A stretch of DNA of 64,000 bases, from positions 95,903,001 through 95,967,000 of the forward strand of contig CM027379.1 of NCBI GenBank assembly GCA_015680905.1, given 5' to 3'. This DNA comes from Coptis chinensis. Its lineage: Eukaryota > Streptophyta > Magnoliopsida > Ranunculales > Ranunculaceae. The notes beneath the pieces are model-generated. The model worked only from the letters and a program-made list of their open reading frames with translations, searched no databases and was not told the DNA's origin. Shown in pieces: positions 23,331 through 35,173 of the stretch; positions within the stretch are counted from its first letter, which is position 1; every line of letters starts with the position of its first letter. The translations under genes were made by a program, and so were the position numbers.

Positions 23331-24665
23331 CTACATTATGTCTAGTACTACTGCCTGAGGAAGGTGAATGGAATCAAAGTGAGACTCAACTATCTTGGAT
23401 GCGGACTCAACCATGATAGGAGTGGTACGCTTGCTTAGGTTGTACATTGAGAAATCCACAACTAGCTGGGGTGCTCTTGGTGGAGAAACTATCATGTTTA
23501 CTGGAGAGTCAAGAAGTCCTGCTCGTACGAGGGCCCTTAGCCCCCTGTCTTCTTGGTTGTCTTCATTTGAGTCTACCTGCATATCATTTAATTGCTCGAC
23601 TTCAGCAATTTCTGCTGCTGCCGCCTCTTAATTTTCAGTCTCCACCTGAATCTCAGATAGAGCACTAAATCTGTTGTTCACACCTTGGGGTCAGTAGGTG
23701 CATCTTTTTGAACCCATGCTGCTTTGTTAGATGATGTCATTTTCCTTCTATTTATCTTCTTTTTCCATCCATTGTCTTCCGGGGGTGGAGTAGTATCAAC
23801 TACAACTTGTTTTCCTTTGTCAGAGGTATTGATGACCTCTTTGAGCCTCTTGCATTTGGTGACCAAGTGACCAACAATGTTGCAATGAGTGCACCGTTTG
23901 GGTAGTTTCCCTACCTCCACTGTTTGCCAGAACTCATGAGTTTTGGCTTTGACATGAATTTGCTCTGAAATGGTCTTAGAGAGGTTGATGTTGACAGGCA
24001 CTTTTGAGTAATATCCGAACTCTCTTCTGAGAGTTTTGTCATCGATTTGCATATGACTCCCTACTCCTTTAGCAATACCCATGAGAACTTCAGGATCCCA
24101 GTATTCCTAGCATAGTCCAGGGAAGCGTATCCAAACCAGAGCATTTGTTTGCCTCTGTGATTCTTGGTTGAAGTTGGTCATCCATGGGTTGAAGCGCATC
24201 GCGGAGTTGTTGAAGCTCCATGAGCCTCTTGCCCAGACACGGTTTAGGTCCTTAGCGTTAGAGAATCAAATAAAGAGGTAACCTTTACCTATCGGCATTA
24301 TAACCCATTCTCCTTGAGGCTTCCACAGTTCGCGAGCAAGCGCTCAGATTTGTTCAATATATAGGAGTTTTTAGTTGTTCAATACGACCGAGTAAGCAGA
24401 ATTTGCAATAGTCTAGACCTCGCTCATACACCTTTTGAGGGATTGTGACTAAGGGGTATTCCCCAACCATTTCTGGAGCTGGGAGGTTGTGAATCTCAAA
24501 GAGAGGGATTGCACCTTCTTTTGCAGCATCAGTATAAGACTTAAAGATTGGAGGGTCAGCCACTCCAACTGCAGTGTTCACCCTTAATTCCTCAGAGTAA
24601 GTTGATGTATCAACTTCCACTGATTTGCTTACCCTTGTTGGATTTTCAAACTCATAAAGATCCAT
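23331..24665 (-). pseudogene. LINE ORF1 (DUF4283-like with CCHC knuckle)
   Basis: The frame 24354-24665 starts MDLYEFENPTRVSKSVEVDT and includes SYTDAAKEGAIPLFEI, typical of the N-terminus of plant LINE ORF1. The frame 23678-24082 follows with RREFGYYSKVPVNINLSKTI and a zinc knuckle CTHCNIVGHLVTKC (C-x2-C-x4-H-x4-C), then a basic Lys-rich tail. The 23331-23582 frame is the acidic/Ser/Pro C-terminal part. ORF1 binds the LINE RNA. The frames do not join without breaks. Confidence 0.75.
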
Positions 24666-24674
24666 TCTTGTTTA

Positions 24675-25040
24675 ATTTCTTTTTTGAACTCTCTCTGTCA
24701 ACAATGGAGGATTTTACCAGAAAATGAAAGCAAACACGTAGATCTCTCTGAACTCAGACGTGAGGATTTTACCAAAGAGATTGATCGATAGACTAGGTTT
24801 AATTAAGAAGAAAGTGAATGATGTAACTTGGTTTATAGTATTGGAGCTTAGTTTGATTTCTGTCCTGAACTCACACTGTTAACATTGTAGGATTTTACCA
24901 GAAAAGGAAAACAATATCTAAATCTCTGAACTCAGTCTTGATTATTTTACCAGGGAGATTGATTGCAATTGAAGAATTAATTGAGAAGAGAGGGAGTTTC
25001 ATTACCTGTTTTGGTAGTTTTTGGAGGGAAGACAGAGATA
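24675..25040 (-). repeat. Two tandem monomers in the LINE 5' UTR
   Basis: Units at about 24685-24790 and 24860-24965 share ggattttaccagaaaa, then aatctctgaactcag and attttacca-gagattgat. They lie just upstream of the ORF1 start on the - strand. Tandem 5' monomers in some LINEs carry promoter activity; here that is inference. Confidence 0.6.
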
Positions 25041-25190
25041 AGAATTTGCACCAACCAAATTTTACTATTAGTGGTAAACATCGGTGTACTAGAACAAGGA
25101 ATTAGGATACTGTTAAGTAACCCCCAATCACCCACTTACAGTCCCCATGACTAAAATCTATAGTCCAAACTTGGTACTTTATTTACAGTC

Positions 25191-26412
25191 CCCATCACTA
25201 GCAAGATTCGGAACAAAGATAAACAGATGGATAGAAAGACTAGTAGCCTTTAGTCTCATTGTTTTTGTAATTGATTTGCTCATTCTTTGTAGTTTATTTA
25301 AGGGGACTATGTAACCCTTACTCTTTTTTCTCATTTTGTATTCTCCTTTCTCTTACACATTATATGAAAACTGTGGCAATCTGGAAAAATAGGAATAAAG
25401 TCCTATATGACAAGGGGCAGTCCAGCTATCCTTTGTACTGCATATACAAAGCCTATAATATGCCTAAAGGATTTATGGACAACTCAGTTCATGATTTGGC
25501 TATCCTACACAAAATGAGATTGCATATAAAGTATAGGAGAGCCCCAAAGATGACTGAATGCTACTGGTTGCCACCTCCACTTGATGACATTAAGATAAAC
25601 ACATATCGATCTTCATGGGGAAATCCAGGTGATGCAGGTTGGGGATCACTGTTCAGAGACAGCCATGGTGTTATACTAGGAGCATATATAGGTGGGCTGG
25701 GAATATAGACAAATTATGTAGCCGAGTGCATGGCCATAGCTTTTAGCTTAGCCAAGGCAATTCAATTAGGATTGTAGAAGATCTGGATATTGTCAGACTC
25801 AAGTTCAGCAGTGAAGGCCTTTGACTCAAGTCAGGTGCACTGGAAAGTAAGGGCCCTATGGAACTCTTACAAAGGCAGACTAGTTATTGATCTCATCTTG
25901 CTGGAGATCGAGAGGTAAACTTTGGAGCAGATGCATGTGCTAAAAAAGGTGTACTTCTCCCAAAGGGAAAATGGTGGAGTACCAAGCCTGACTTTCTACA
26001 TGAAGTTGAGAGACCATACTTCACTTATTATAGATTTAGCAAGTAACGATTTTGTGACAGTTAGAATGCCTATGACAATTCCAACTCTTATTCTATAAAT
26101 TCTTAGTACTTGTAAACCATTTTTGCTATTTAATACAATTACCCATTAGCAAAAATATATATATATATATATATGAAAACTGGTTTTGCAATTTTGTTTC
26201 AACTTAGTCTTTTTTGTTTTGCTGAATTTTCAACTTAGTCCCTTAGAGAAGAATATATATAATATTATTTAGGAATTGAATAAAATACCCTTCAAGCTAC
26301 TTTACTCAGAAACGATTAGAAAAGGAAAAAAGTAACAATTTTCGAGCGACCGGTGTACAAAAATATATCATGGGTTCCAAAGTGTGTAAGCAACATAAGG
26401 TATAAGCGAGAC
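25191..26412 (+). pseudogene. AG-peptide copy B: exon 2 end, 3' UTR and downstream
   Basis: After the LINE, the sequence resumes at the stop codon region (tcactagcaagatt) and follows the intact gene's 3' UTR (40951-41200) and downstream sequence, including the poly(A) signal context gaattgaataaaa near 26275-26287. It is split by a LINE tail (25374-26169) and ends at the LTR element at 26413. No product is expected. Confidence 0.7.
25374..26169 (+). mobile_element. 5'-truncated LINE tail with RNase H remnant
   Basis: It is flanked by a perfect 13-bp target repeat (tatatgaaaactg at 25361-25373 and 26170-26182). The + strand encodes a plant LINE RNase H end (AIWKNRNKVLYDKG, YRSSWGNPGDAGWGSLFRDS, then VAECMAIAFSLAKAIQLG and LSDSSSAVKAF in interrupted frame) and a 3' end running into a (TA)n tail. 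It is dead on arrival through 5' truncation. It inserted in the 3' UTR of AG-peptide copy B in the same orientation. Confidence 0.85.
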
Positions 26413-26877
26413 TGTAAAGGTTCTAATTGGGCAAACCTTATATGTGTAGGAAATTTGGGGATAATGATGTTGTGACTGAATTTGATTGATCGAACTGCCT
26501 ACGTATCCAGTTCTCTGACAAACTGGAATCAAGTTGAACGTAGTTCGTTGTTTGAATTTTGTGATCGAATGGTCAATGGCGAATGTAGAAGATGGAGAGT
26601 GGAGAAAAAGCATAGAATTCTCCTCCCCTTGTAAGAGAGTGGATAAGAAATATATAGAATTCTCCCCTTTTTGTGCTCTATTGGTTAATGACATTTAGTA
26701 TTGCATTGATAGCTATTATTGCTCTATACATGTATTCATGTTCATTTTGTAACCATTTGGTAACTCATGACTCTTGAGATGACCAATTGTAATGATCCAA
26801 TAAGTTAGTCTCAAGATATGATCAACGGCAATGACACGTGTTGCAAATATATTGATGACAATATATGTCCCTCACAC
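26413..26877 (-). repeat. LTR of the 26413-31171 element (3' side)
   Basis: It starts TGTAAAGG on the + strand and ends CTCACA. It is colinear with 30705-31171. Confidence 0.85.
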
Positions 26878-26944
26878 AGCCCCCTCTCGTTAGGTCGTGA
26901 TTTCTTAAGAACGATCTGATAAGAGAAATAAGTTGACACGTGTC

Positions 26945-27440
26945 CAAGTGGAACAATGAGCGTGTTGGAGCTCATGTGAGCGTTTTGCTCTAGTGAGCAT
27001 AGGTCTAGGACCCTTAGTGCTTAAGTAAGTGTTATGCTCAAGTGAGCATAGGTCCAGGGACCATTTAGCGCTTATTTAAACGTTTTTCTCCAGTAGGTCA
27101 AGGGATATTTTAACGCTTATGGAAGCGTTCTGCTCGAGTGAGCGTAGGTCAAAGGACCATTTAGCGCTTATGTAAGCGTTCTACTCCAGTCGGTCAAGGG
27201 ACCTTTTAGCGTTTATGGAAGTATTCTGCTCGAATGAGCGTAGGTCAAGGGACCTTTTAGCCCTTATGGAAGCATTCTGCTCGAGTGAGCATAGGTCAAA
27301 GGACCTTTTAGCGCTTATGTAAGCATTCTGCTCCAGTAAGTCAAGGGCTTTTAGCACTTATGGAAGCGTTCTGCTCGAATGAGCGTAGGTCAAGGGACCT
27401 TTTAGCACTTATGTAAGTGTTCTACTCCAGTAACATTCAA
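26945..27440. repeat. Minisatellite with about 46-52 bp units
   Basis: Roughly ten units of the phrase AGCGCTTATGTAAGCGTTCT-CTC plus GAGCGTAGGTCAAGGGACC alternate between a longer form (ctgctcgagtgagcgtaggtc) and a shorter form (ctactccagtcggtc), giving a higher-order period of about 100 bp. Each unit contains a small inverted pair (agcgctt...aagcg). It lies next to the purine tract of the LTR element, where Tat/Ogre-type elements often carry tandem repeats. Confidence 0.8.
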
Positions 27441-29154
27441 GCTCGAGTGAGCGATGTGGCCTATGGGAGCCTGGTGCTCTTAGAGAGCGTTCTGCACTAA
27501 GTCAGTCCTAGAAGTATAGGTCCCCAACTAGTGAGAAATGGTGGTGCTATGTAGCATTTGAGCTCGATGGAGTGTGTGATTTAGAGATCACAGTTGATAG
27601 CTAGTCTTGAATTGGCGTGACTATAGTTGAACCAAACTTGATCCTTAGCAGGGCATCAAGTTGATTGGTTTGATAGTTAGCCTTTTAGGGGGTGTTACTA
27701 TGGTTAACAGTTGGCCTTGAATTGGCCTGACTGTAGCTAGCCCAAGTTTTGGAGTTTGATTGACCTGTAAAAAATGCGAGCTAGAACCAAAGAGTTAGTA
27801 CGAACTAACAGTACGTAATAATTCTGGAGATGCATAATAACATAATTGAACACGTTTAGGTGGCAATAATAAACCCCGGTCCGGAGATGGTTGTGGCTAG
27901 CCCCCAATTTGGAGTTTTATCCTGCACTATATTGAACTAATATCCAAAAGAAATTAGAACAAAATAAATGATAATTTGGAGATAAATTGAGCGTCGAGCT
28001 CAAGTTGTAGGCGGATTGTACTGAGCATATGGCTATTGCAAGCTCCTGGTTTGTAATTTGAGTAACCTGTATGCAAACTCGATGGCAACAATTTTCAATC
28101 AATCAAGTTTGACTTTAATAAATTACGTCAGAGGTCAATCACTCGCGACTGTGTAAGCGACCTACACTTAATGAGTAGAGAAGTGAATGACCTCTTAATT
28201 CGGCAGTTCGCAATTCCTAGTACAGGCGACCTGCCCAAAGAGACTCTATTTAGAACGCTGCCTTTTTTATTGTTGAAAACTAGCCGTCTACTTGTTATTT
28301 CCAACTTCAGTGATATATTATCATTCCCAAAAACTCTTCTAATGCCCTTCAGTGACGTGCTTTTCAACCAAGCTTCATGGGCTTAGATTATGTCATTCTG
28401 TTTAGATTGCCTTAACCAAAAAGGTTATTAGCATCCCTGAAAGTAGTTAACATATCCTGAAAGTAGTACACATATCTGAGGAAGAAGATTCCTGACTTTA
28501 TGTGGCAATCCTCTGTAAACTAAAAGTTTCTTGGCAAAAGAGAATTAAATGTACACATATAGCAAGCAAATAAGTGTAGTAACCGCGCAATTTCTTGTCA
28601 GGTCGAGCCACAGTAACTCAAGTTCTGATAATTTGACATGATTAAGTCGATAGGTCGATCTTTATACATAAAGTCGATAGTTGATAGTTTGACATGATTA
28701 GTTGATAGCAAAAGGAGTTAAAGTTACACTGATATATAAGCAATATTCAAGATAGCAAGAGTTCTGCTAATAAGAGCAACTGGCTATATGATCAGATCGG
28801 TCTCCATGTGATAACAATAAAATAAATAAGCTTCAAAAGTCGCGAAGAAATTTTAAGTGTTTCTTCAAGATATATGATGGTTGAAATTGGTGATGGATCA
28901 TATTTTCTAACACGGAATGAGATGAATCCCATGGAAATTAGAATGGAGTCCAAATATTAACAACTTGATGAGGTCGTGCTCACATGAAGTCACTCAAGAG
29001 GAGCACAAAATTTCTGCTTCAAACAGTACATATGCATCTTGACTAATACTAAAACGTTAGTTTAAGATTAATTCTTCATGGATTCGTTTTTGGTAAGATC
29101 AGGTCGTTGTCTGATAGGAAAAGTATGTGTGTGCCACATGCTCATCTATGACCA

Positions 29155-30235
29155 GTTAAAGAGTGATAGGGTTATATACTAAAAGCATTACTTTTGTATT
29201 AACTCTAATTCTTTATATTTTGAATGAGAATCATATGGGCAAATGTTATGCATATAACTAAATATGCATGCGTCTAATACTTTATGTTGTAGATGATATG
29301 GTATGTGATGGCACACAGAAGATCATATCATCAGTACCTTATAAAGTATAAGTAAACGTTCACAACCTAGATGGATTTAGACAAACCATTGGTACGGTTG
29401 TAGTATAATCTGATATTAGTCTATTTTGACTACAGGATTACACTAGTATACTTTGTGTGTATTGAACAGGACCAAGTGAGGTTGTTTCTTTTTATACTGA
29501 CTATATAAGATAACAAACACCTCTATTATTATGGATGTTTGTCCTCTTAATCCGGATATAATAACGGGCACTTACATGCATTGTACATTGCTATAAATCA
29601 TCAATGAGTGAAATTCATTTGTGAATCAACAAACTCGATAGATTGGGTAATAACATTGTATATAAGGTGTGTTGTTGATTATAGAAGAAATTCGTGATCC
29701 GCAGGAAGTCGGGCTGATGATGTCCCTTTGAGGAGCTCATAAGGAATTTGGGATTAGGGCAGTAGTGCAACAATGGCCTTTAGTGGAATAAGTCATTTGT
29801 TGATGGACTTGGGCCGTGTGTTCTAGGCGAACATGTAGAAGCCCAAGTCCGTCAGAAGGCCCAACCCTAGTTTCTCCTCATGGTCCCTGTTGTAGCATAT
29901 AAAAAGAAACCCCTCTTTCTTGGCCGTTTTTTACATGAAGAAAAACTAAGGTTTTCTCAAGAAATGTTAGTTCCAAAATCGGTTCTGACCTTGTGAGTGA
30001 AAGAGGCAAAGAGAGAAAGAAGGGGCTGGTAGATCGTTGCCCACACAACATCCATTCTAAGAATAGGAATACAACAGAAAATCAAGAGGTTGTTGATTTC
30101 GTAGATCTTGGATTCTCAGAGATATCACAGCTGATCTAAAGGTATGTTTCTAAACAAAATCGTGAGAACCTTTATTCTGCTGCGCATGGTTTTCACGGTT
30201 TGTAAACTCTGACCATAACGGTTCCTACAAAGAGT
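29155..30235 (+). mobile_element. Possible solo LTR, Copia-like
   Basis: It begins near ttatatactaaaagc, a phrase typical of plant Copia LTR starts, contains the promoter-like catataaaaag at 29896-29906 followed by a leader-like stretch, and has no partner copy in the window. Target repeats were not found, so the borders are uncertain. It lies inside the 26413-31171 element. Confidence 0.3.
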
Positions 30236-30272
30236 TATGGTCAAATCGAGTAATCACCGTTTCAAAGTTTTA

Positions 30273-30356
30273 AGTGTTTCTGTAAACACATATAAGAAGC
30301 TAAGCCCACAACGAAGTGTTTCTGTAAACACATATAAGAAGCTAAGCCCACAACGA
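30273..30356. repeat. Perfect 42-bp tandem duplication
   Basis: The unit starting agtgtttctgtaaacacata is repeated twice without a difference at 30273-30314 and 30315-30356, so it is recent. Confidence 0.85.
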
Positions 30357-30688
30357 GATTCTTATGGAGATCTGAAAATTCAAAAACTTGTTTGTAGCCG
30401 ATACACCAGCTCTTATTTTATGAATGATCGATGAGCGTGATTACCATATTGCTGCTATATTCTAGAGTCATAGCATAGAAGTTATACACAAACAAGGTGA
30501 TAATGAAAATGTAGTAAAGAACTGAGACAGGAAATCAATTTGCTTATCTGTTCTAGCAAGCAGTAGTTGTAGTTGTTCTCTTTGAGTAACCGATCTATGA
30601 ATTTTCTCCAACGCTTCATGGGCTTGGAAATGAAAGTTTGAGTAGAGAATTAAGTTAACAGTAGATTTGAATTTCCAAGAAATTCGAT

Positions 30689-30704
30689 CCACAAATGACG
30701 CCAA
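30689..30704 (-). other. Primer-binding-like site of the LTR element
   Basis: TTGGCGTCATTTGTGG on the - strand directly follows the LTR end TTTACA, the position of the tRNA primer site. Confidence 0.5.
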
Positions 30705-31171
30705 TGTAAAGGTTCTAATTGGGCGAACCTTACGTGTGTAGGAAATTTGGGGAGAATGATGTTGTGACTAAGTTCGATTGATCGAATTGCCTACATATCC
30801 AATTCTCTAACGAATTGGAATCAAGTCGAACGTAGTTCGTTGTTTGGATTTTGTGATCGAATGGTTGATGGCGAATGTAGAAGATGGAGAGTGTAGAAGA
30901 AGCATAGAATTCTCCTCCCCCTGTTAGAGAGTGGAAAAGAAATATATAGAATTTTCTCCCCCCTTTTGTGCTCCATTGGTTAATGACATTTAGTATTGCA
31001 TTGATAGCTATTATTGCTCTATGCATGTACTCATGTTCATTTTGTAACCATTTGGTAACTCATAACTCTTGAGATGACCAATTGTGATGATCTAATAAGT
31101 TAGTCTCAAGATATGATCAATAGCAATGACACATGTCGCAAATATATTGATAACAATATATGTCCCTCATA
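30705..31171 (-). repeat. LTR of the 26413-31171 element (5' side)
   Basis: It is colinear with 26413-26877, with about 33 differences by eye. Confidence 0.85.
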
Positions 31172-32287
31172 GAGACTATCAGACCAACAGAAAGGCCCTA
31201 ACTAGACCAAAATTTTGTAGCGTGTTGTTCAAGAGGAAAAAAAAAAAATTGTCAAAAGAAGAGAAATGACATTATTTTCAGTGTTTGGCACAGAATCAGA
31301 GCTCGGGATGGTCGGTTTAAGAATGCAAGCCCTGATCCATTTTCATGAAAACCCACTCACAATATCATAATCTCTCCCCTCTCTCTGACCTTTTCAGTAA
31401 ATTTATGGTATCTATGAAACACATTCTGACACGTAGCAGCATCTCTTTGCTATGGTCTAAATAAAGCCATGCCGAAGTAGCAAACTTCTGCAACTATATT
31501 GCGCCAACTTCAAAATCCATGAAAAAGGAAGATGACTAAGAAAACTAATTCTTCTATCCTTTCTGTCCGTCTAATCAAGGTTTGATCTGTCTGTCAGTCT
31601 TCTACAAGGCTGAACGTGTCATAATTTTATTTCATATTTATTTTGGTTTAAATATTTGGACCCTCGGTCCCTCGGCACAGTCACACAACATGTTAATGTG
31701 CAGGATAATTATTTGTCTAAAACTTTATCTGAATGATTGTGAATTTAATACCAGTCATTATAATTTTGCTAATTGACAAATTGTAGTTTGTACTTAATTC
31801 TGGATTTGTATCTTTTCTATCTTGGGGTTATACTAGCATTCTAGGGCAATGTTATTAGCATGTGCGCTACATGGTTTCTATAACAAAATTGCCAAGTAGC
31901 TACGCTTCTTTAAAAACAAGGTTTTGTTTTATTCAATTCATAATCTCCTAAACGGGTAGATCATCAGTTTCTGAAATTTACGGATGCACGCTGAGATGTG
32001 TGACTGAATTAATTGAGCAACAATTGATGCAATCTTTACACAATATCTTTAAATCAAGTCGCTTCCTGCAAATGATGAAGAAAAACATGTGGCCAAATCA
32101 AAACGTGAAAAAACCTACATATGCCAAATGATGTCAAAACTTTTTTCAAAAGATTTTAACCATATCAGAAGATTAAGTGGACAATAACGTCAACAGATAA
32201 AATGTTTTTTAACATATCACAACATTTTCATATCGACGTCTTCCAGGTGATCATACAGTAAACATAAGAGAACAAGCACAAACCTCT
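31172..32287. other. Spacer of the decayed AG-peptide/VPS32 block
   Basis: It matches 41340-42992 of the intact block in order and sequence (for example aattttgtagcgtg at 31211 and 41350, ctcccctctctctgacc at 31374 beside ctcccctccctgaac at 41547, and tgatctgtctg at 31581 beside tgatctgcctg at 41792). No gene is seen in it. Confidence 0.75.
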
Positions 32288-35173
32288 TTAAGATGCCATC
32301 TCTGCCTGAAATGCAGAGCAAATTCCTCTTCCTCAGCTGTTCTCTTCTAGGCAAAAGGACGAGTTGGTTGCTTTCTTGCTAGAACGTACGCCAATGCTGC
32401 AAGGGCAGTTGTTGCTGGCTGAAGAAGTTGTTCCTCAAACTCGACCCCTTCCAGTTCCTCGAGATCCTCATCCAACGCATCCTGTAATGACAATAACTTT
32501 TAGAATCTTTTGTAGACAAAATGATACAGAATGAAGCATAAAATACTAAAGAATGGAAGAACCTCATAAAAATCGATCTGCAACTGCATTGATTGGAGCT
32601 GACAATGCTTCTTGAATCTGTTTCATATTCTCTGTCAGCTCATTCATCTCACCCATTGTCTTGTAGACATCATCAATGTTACTGGAGGAAGAGAAGAGAA
32701 AAACGATTTTAATCTCTATGGTCATTTAAAATAGCTAAACAAATATGTGCGTAAGATAAACCTCTTGAAAATACAAAAACTACTAAACTAAAAGGTTGGG
32801 ATATTTATTAACAACCAAAGGTAACCGCAGGCAAAAGTTTAGAAGCATAAACATTGTGGAAGTGTATTCAAGACGTGAGATTGGCCACACACAAGATAAC
32901 TATGAAGAAAGAAATTGCTTAAACTTGCTCTAAGAGGATAAACATGGGTAATAGTATGCTTCTAAACTTGTGATATAATTAGTCATAAAACAATAATTGG
33001 TCACAAGAACTTTGTGCAAGAATGCAGAGATTGTAATTATCAAATCAATTGAGTGTTTCTACGAAAGTAGATATTCCAGTGCTAGAGCAACACCCTGTTG
33101 CGTCATAGATCAAATTATGACAACTTCAATATGTATGTGAGTGGATGTGTGAGTGTGTGCAAGTAGAGGGGTGTGGATGTTACACTGAATCATTAAGAGG
33201 CTAGGGGGTACTAAGATTGAACAACTTTTCCGTAGATGTAGCTTCATATGGTTTACTACCCAAAGGGAGACAGAAAGAAGGAACCATGTCTAAATCGTTT
33301 TGAGGAAACTCACGATACATGCTAGAGTTCTTCCAGAGGAATACAGGACCACAGCATATGGGAGCAGTGGAAACAGAGAGAAAGAAAGATCAGAATCGCG
33401 GCTTTGTAAAACCTCAAGGTCTACATCATTAGATCTAATCGACCTCTTCCAATTTTTATTTTTTTTTTCGGTCAAAGTTATATATTTGTATTAACACGGA
33501 GAAGGAGGAAACAATTATAGGATGAGATACCCCATAAGGCTATAATACAGATTCCAACAAAACAAAAGACAGGCCAAAGGCCATAATGAAGTGCAATGTT
33601 TGTACAAAAATACAACTTTGAAGTATAAGCTGTGTATCTACAATCTGAACAACATGCTCATGTTCTATGGATAAAATATTAACATTGCACTCAATTGAAC
33701 AATTCAATAAATAGGTCTAGGTCAACCAAAACAAAAAAAGAGAACGAGTTGTTGCACATATATTCCACTATAAGAAAGCACAAGGAGAACAATAATAGGA
33801 AAAAATATATAGATGGAAACTAGAGGTAAAAAGTAAATCATCAATGTTAAACAGGACATACGCTACTTTCTACATAGTTGCTTTCAGCATAGCCTTCATC
33901 ACAGTTGTAATAGTTCTCAAAGCATCAATAGTCGCAATTTTGGCTTTTGCACCTTCGAGCATTATCACCTAAAGCACCGAAAACATAATTTTCAAAATAT
34001 AATTCATCAAGCATTTCCAAGAGCATCGGATATGTGTGATGAGAAAACAACTAAAAAAGTCAGCTGAAAGTTAACATAGCAACCTACTCAAGAATACGTT
34101 GTTGAAAATTTTCAAAATGCTCAATTTTATATTCATATAACCTCGCTCTTCCTCTTCAGACATTGTATTGCAGCTACATATTAACAACAAAGTAGAGCAT
34201 TAAAAAAAATAAACAACATCGTATCATCATGAAGACAATACGAGGAAACACATCATTGAGACTATAATTAATAAATGGTACAATAGACCTATTCAATACT
34301 AACTTGGGGTGACTCTGATTTAGTGAAACTGCTTTTATAGAAAATGTAAAGGCAATGCTGGTAATTTGCTACCATTAAAAGTTAGAAGAAACCAAACTTT
34401 CACTGGATAATATATCCAAAATACTCCACACAATCCACCTAATTATTCACTTGCTTTTTTCAATCAACTATATAAACATGTAATGCTTTCTTTCTTTTTA
34501 TCAGTAATATAGAAACATATAAATAATCAGATGAGGTATCCTTACAATGTACCGCATTTTCCACTGATAATAATAAGCATTAGCAAACTAATACAAAATT
34601 TTTTTGGGAAAACCTATTTTCCTGCTTCACATATACAGTTTCTAGGCTATTGCTCCTGTATTTTTTGGAATTCAAATCAAAGACACTAACTAATTTTTTA
34701 TTGTTTTGTGAATTACAGACTTAATTTGCATATATAGTAGAGAAGTAAGTGCAACACTAGATTCTTTAGTTATACCTCTTTTGTTCTTTGCTATGGTAAA
34801 CTCCTTGGCCTTTTCATTCTCTACAGATGCCTTCTTTAAAAGGACATCCACCTTTTTCTCTTGTATTTCAAGTGTCTGCACAACAACAAGCAAATATGAA
34901 ACAAAATAAAAAACAACAAACAAGCCTACTGTTCAAATTATATAAAAACTTTAAGCTCAAGTTTCTTTACAGCTTATCCAGGCAAAAGTTCACGTGCACA
35001 GAATAATATAGATAACGGCAACAATTCATCTAATCCAACAAAAAAATCTACTGAGTAATAATTAATTAATTAAAAGCTTGGTCATCGAAAGTAGATCGTA
35101 CCTCATTTAACTTATCCAGCAAAGTTAAAACATTGGTTTCCTAATTAGGTATTCCAGGTATTTGCATAAACAT
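32288..35173 (-). pseudogene. VPS32/SNF7 pseudogene (six-exon duplicate)
   Basis: All six exons of the intact gene at 42993-46276 can be found in order with their introns. Exon 1 is 35102-35173, exon 2 34776-34875, exon 3 34084-34173, exon 4 about 33863-33968, exon 5 32563-32681 and exon 6 32288-32481. Because the introns are kept, this is a DNA-level duplicate and not a processed copy. It is dead: codon 11 is a stop (CAG to TAG), exons 3 and 5 each carry 4 extra bases that shift the frame, exon 3 ends in a stop, exon 4 has extra bases near its donor site, and exon 6 contains a TAG in place of CAG. Substitutions in the rest look unselected (for example LEMLEKKEK has become LEIQEKKVD). Confidence 0.92.
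33463..33600 (-). mobile_element. LINE 3' tail in VPS32 pseudogene intron
   Basis: A poly(A) tail (complement of the T run at 33463-33470 with ttcggtcaa) follows a typical plant LINE 3' UTR phrase (ggccaaaggcc, gggtatctcatcc on the - strand). The same tail sits at the same place in the intact gene (44161 onward), so it predates the duplication. Confidence 0.65.

Larger units (their letters stand above)
18475..25190 (-). mobile_element. L1-type LINE, nearly full length, degraded
   Basis: The - strand order is 5' UTR (about 24670-25190), ORF1 with CCHC knuckle (23678-24665), ORF2 endonuclease (22300-22958), reverse transcriptase (20224-21900), zinc-binding/linker region and RNase H (18520-18950). 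This is the layout of plant L1 LINEs. A MITE (19366-19743) sits inside. ORF2 is split over several frames and the catalytic box is altered, so the element is dead. The LINE is inserted in exon 2 of AG-peptide copy B, in inverse orientation. Confidence 0.85.
26413..31171 (-). mobile_element. Non-coding LTR element (LARD-like)
   Basis: Direct LTRs 26413-26877 and 30705-31171 enclose 3.8 kb; the flanks are gagac at both sides (26408-26412 and 31172-31176). On the - strand the LTR starts TGTGAGGGACATA and ends TTTACA; it is followed by TTGGCGTCATTTGTGG (about 30689-30704), the usual phrase after the LTR of many plant Ty3 elements, and preceded at the far end by a purine tract GAGAGGGGGCTG (about 26876-26890). 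No gag or pol is detectable, so it must rely on enzymes from elsewhere, or is dead. LTR divergence is about 7 percent by eye, older than the 711-7709 element. Confidence 0.85.
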
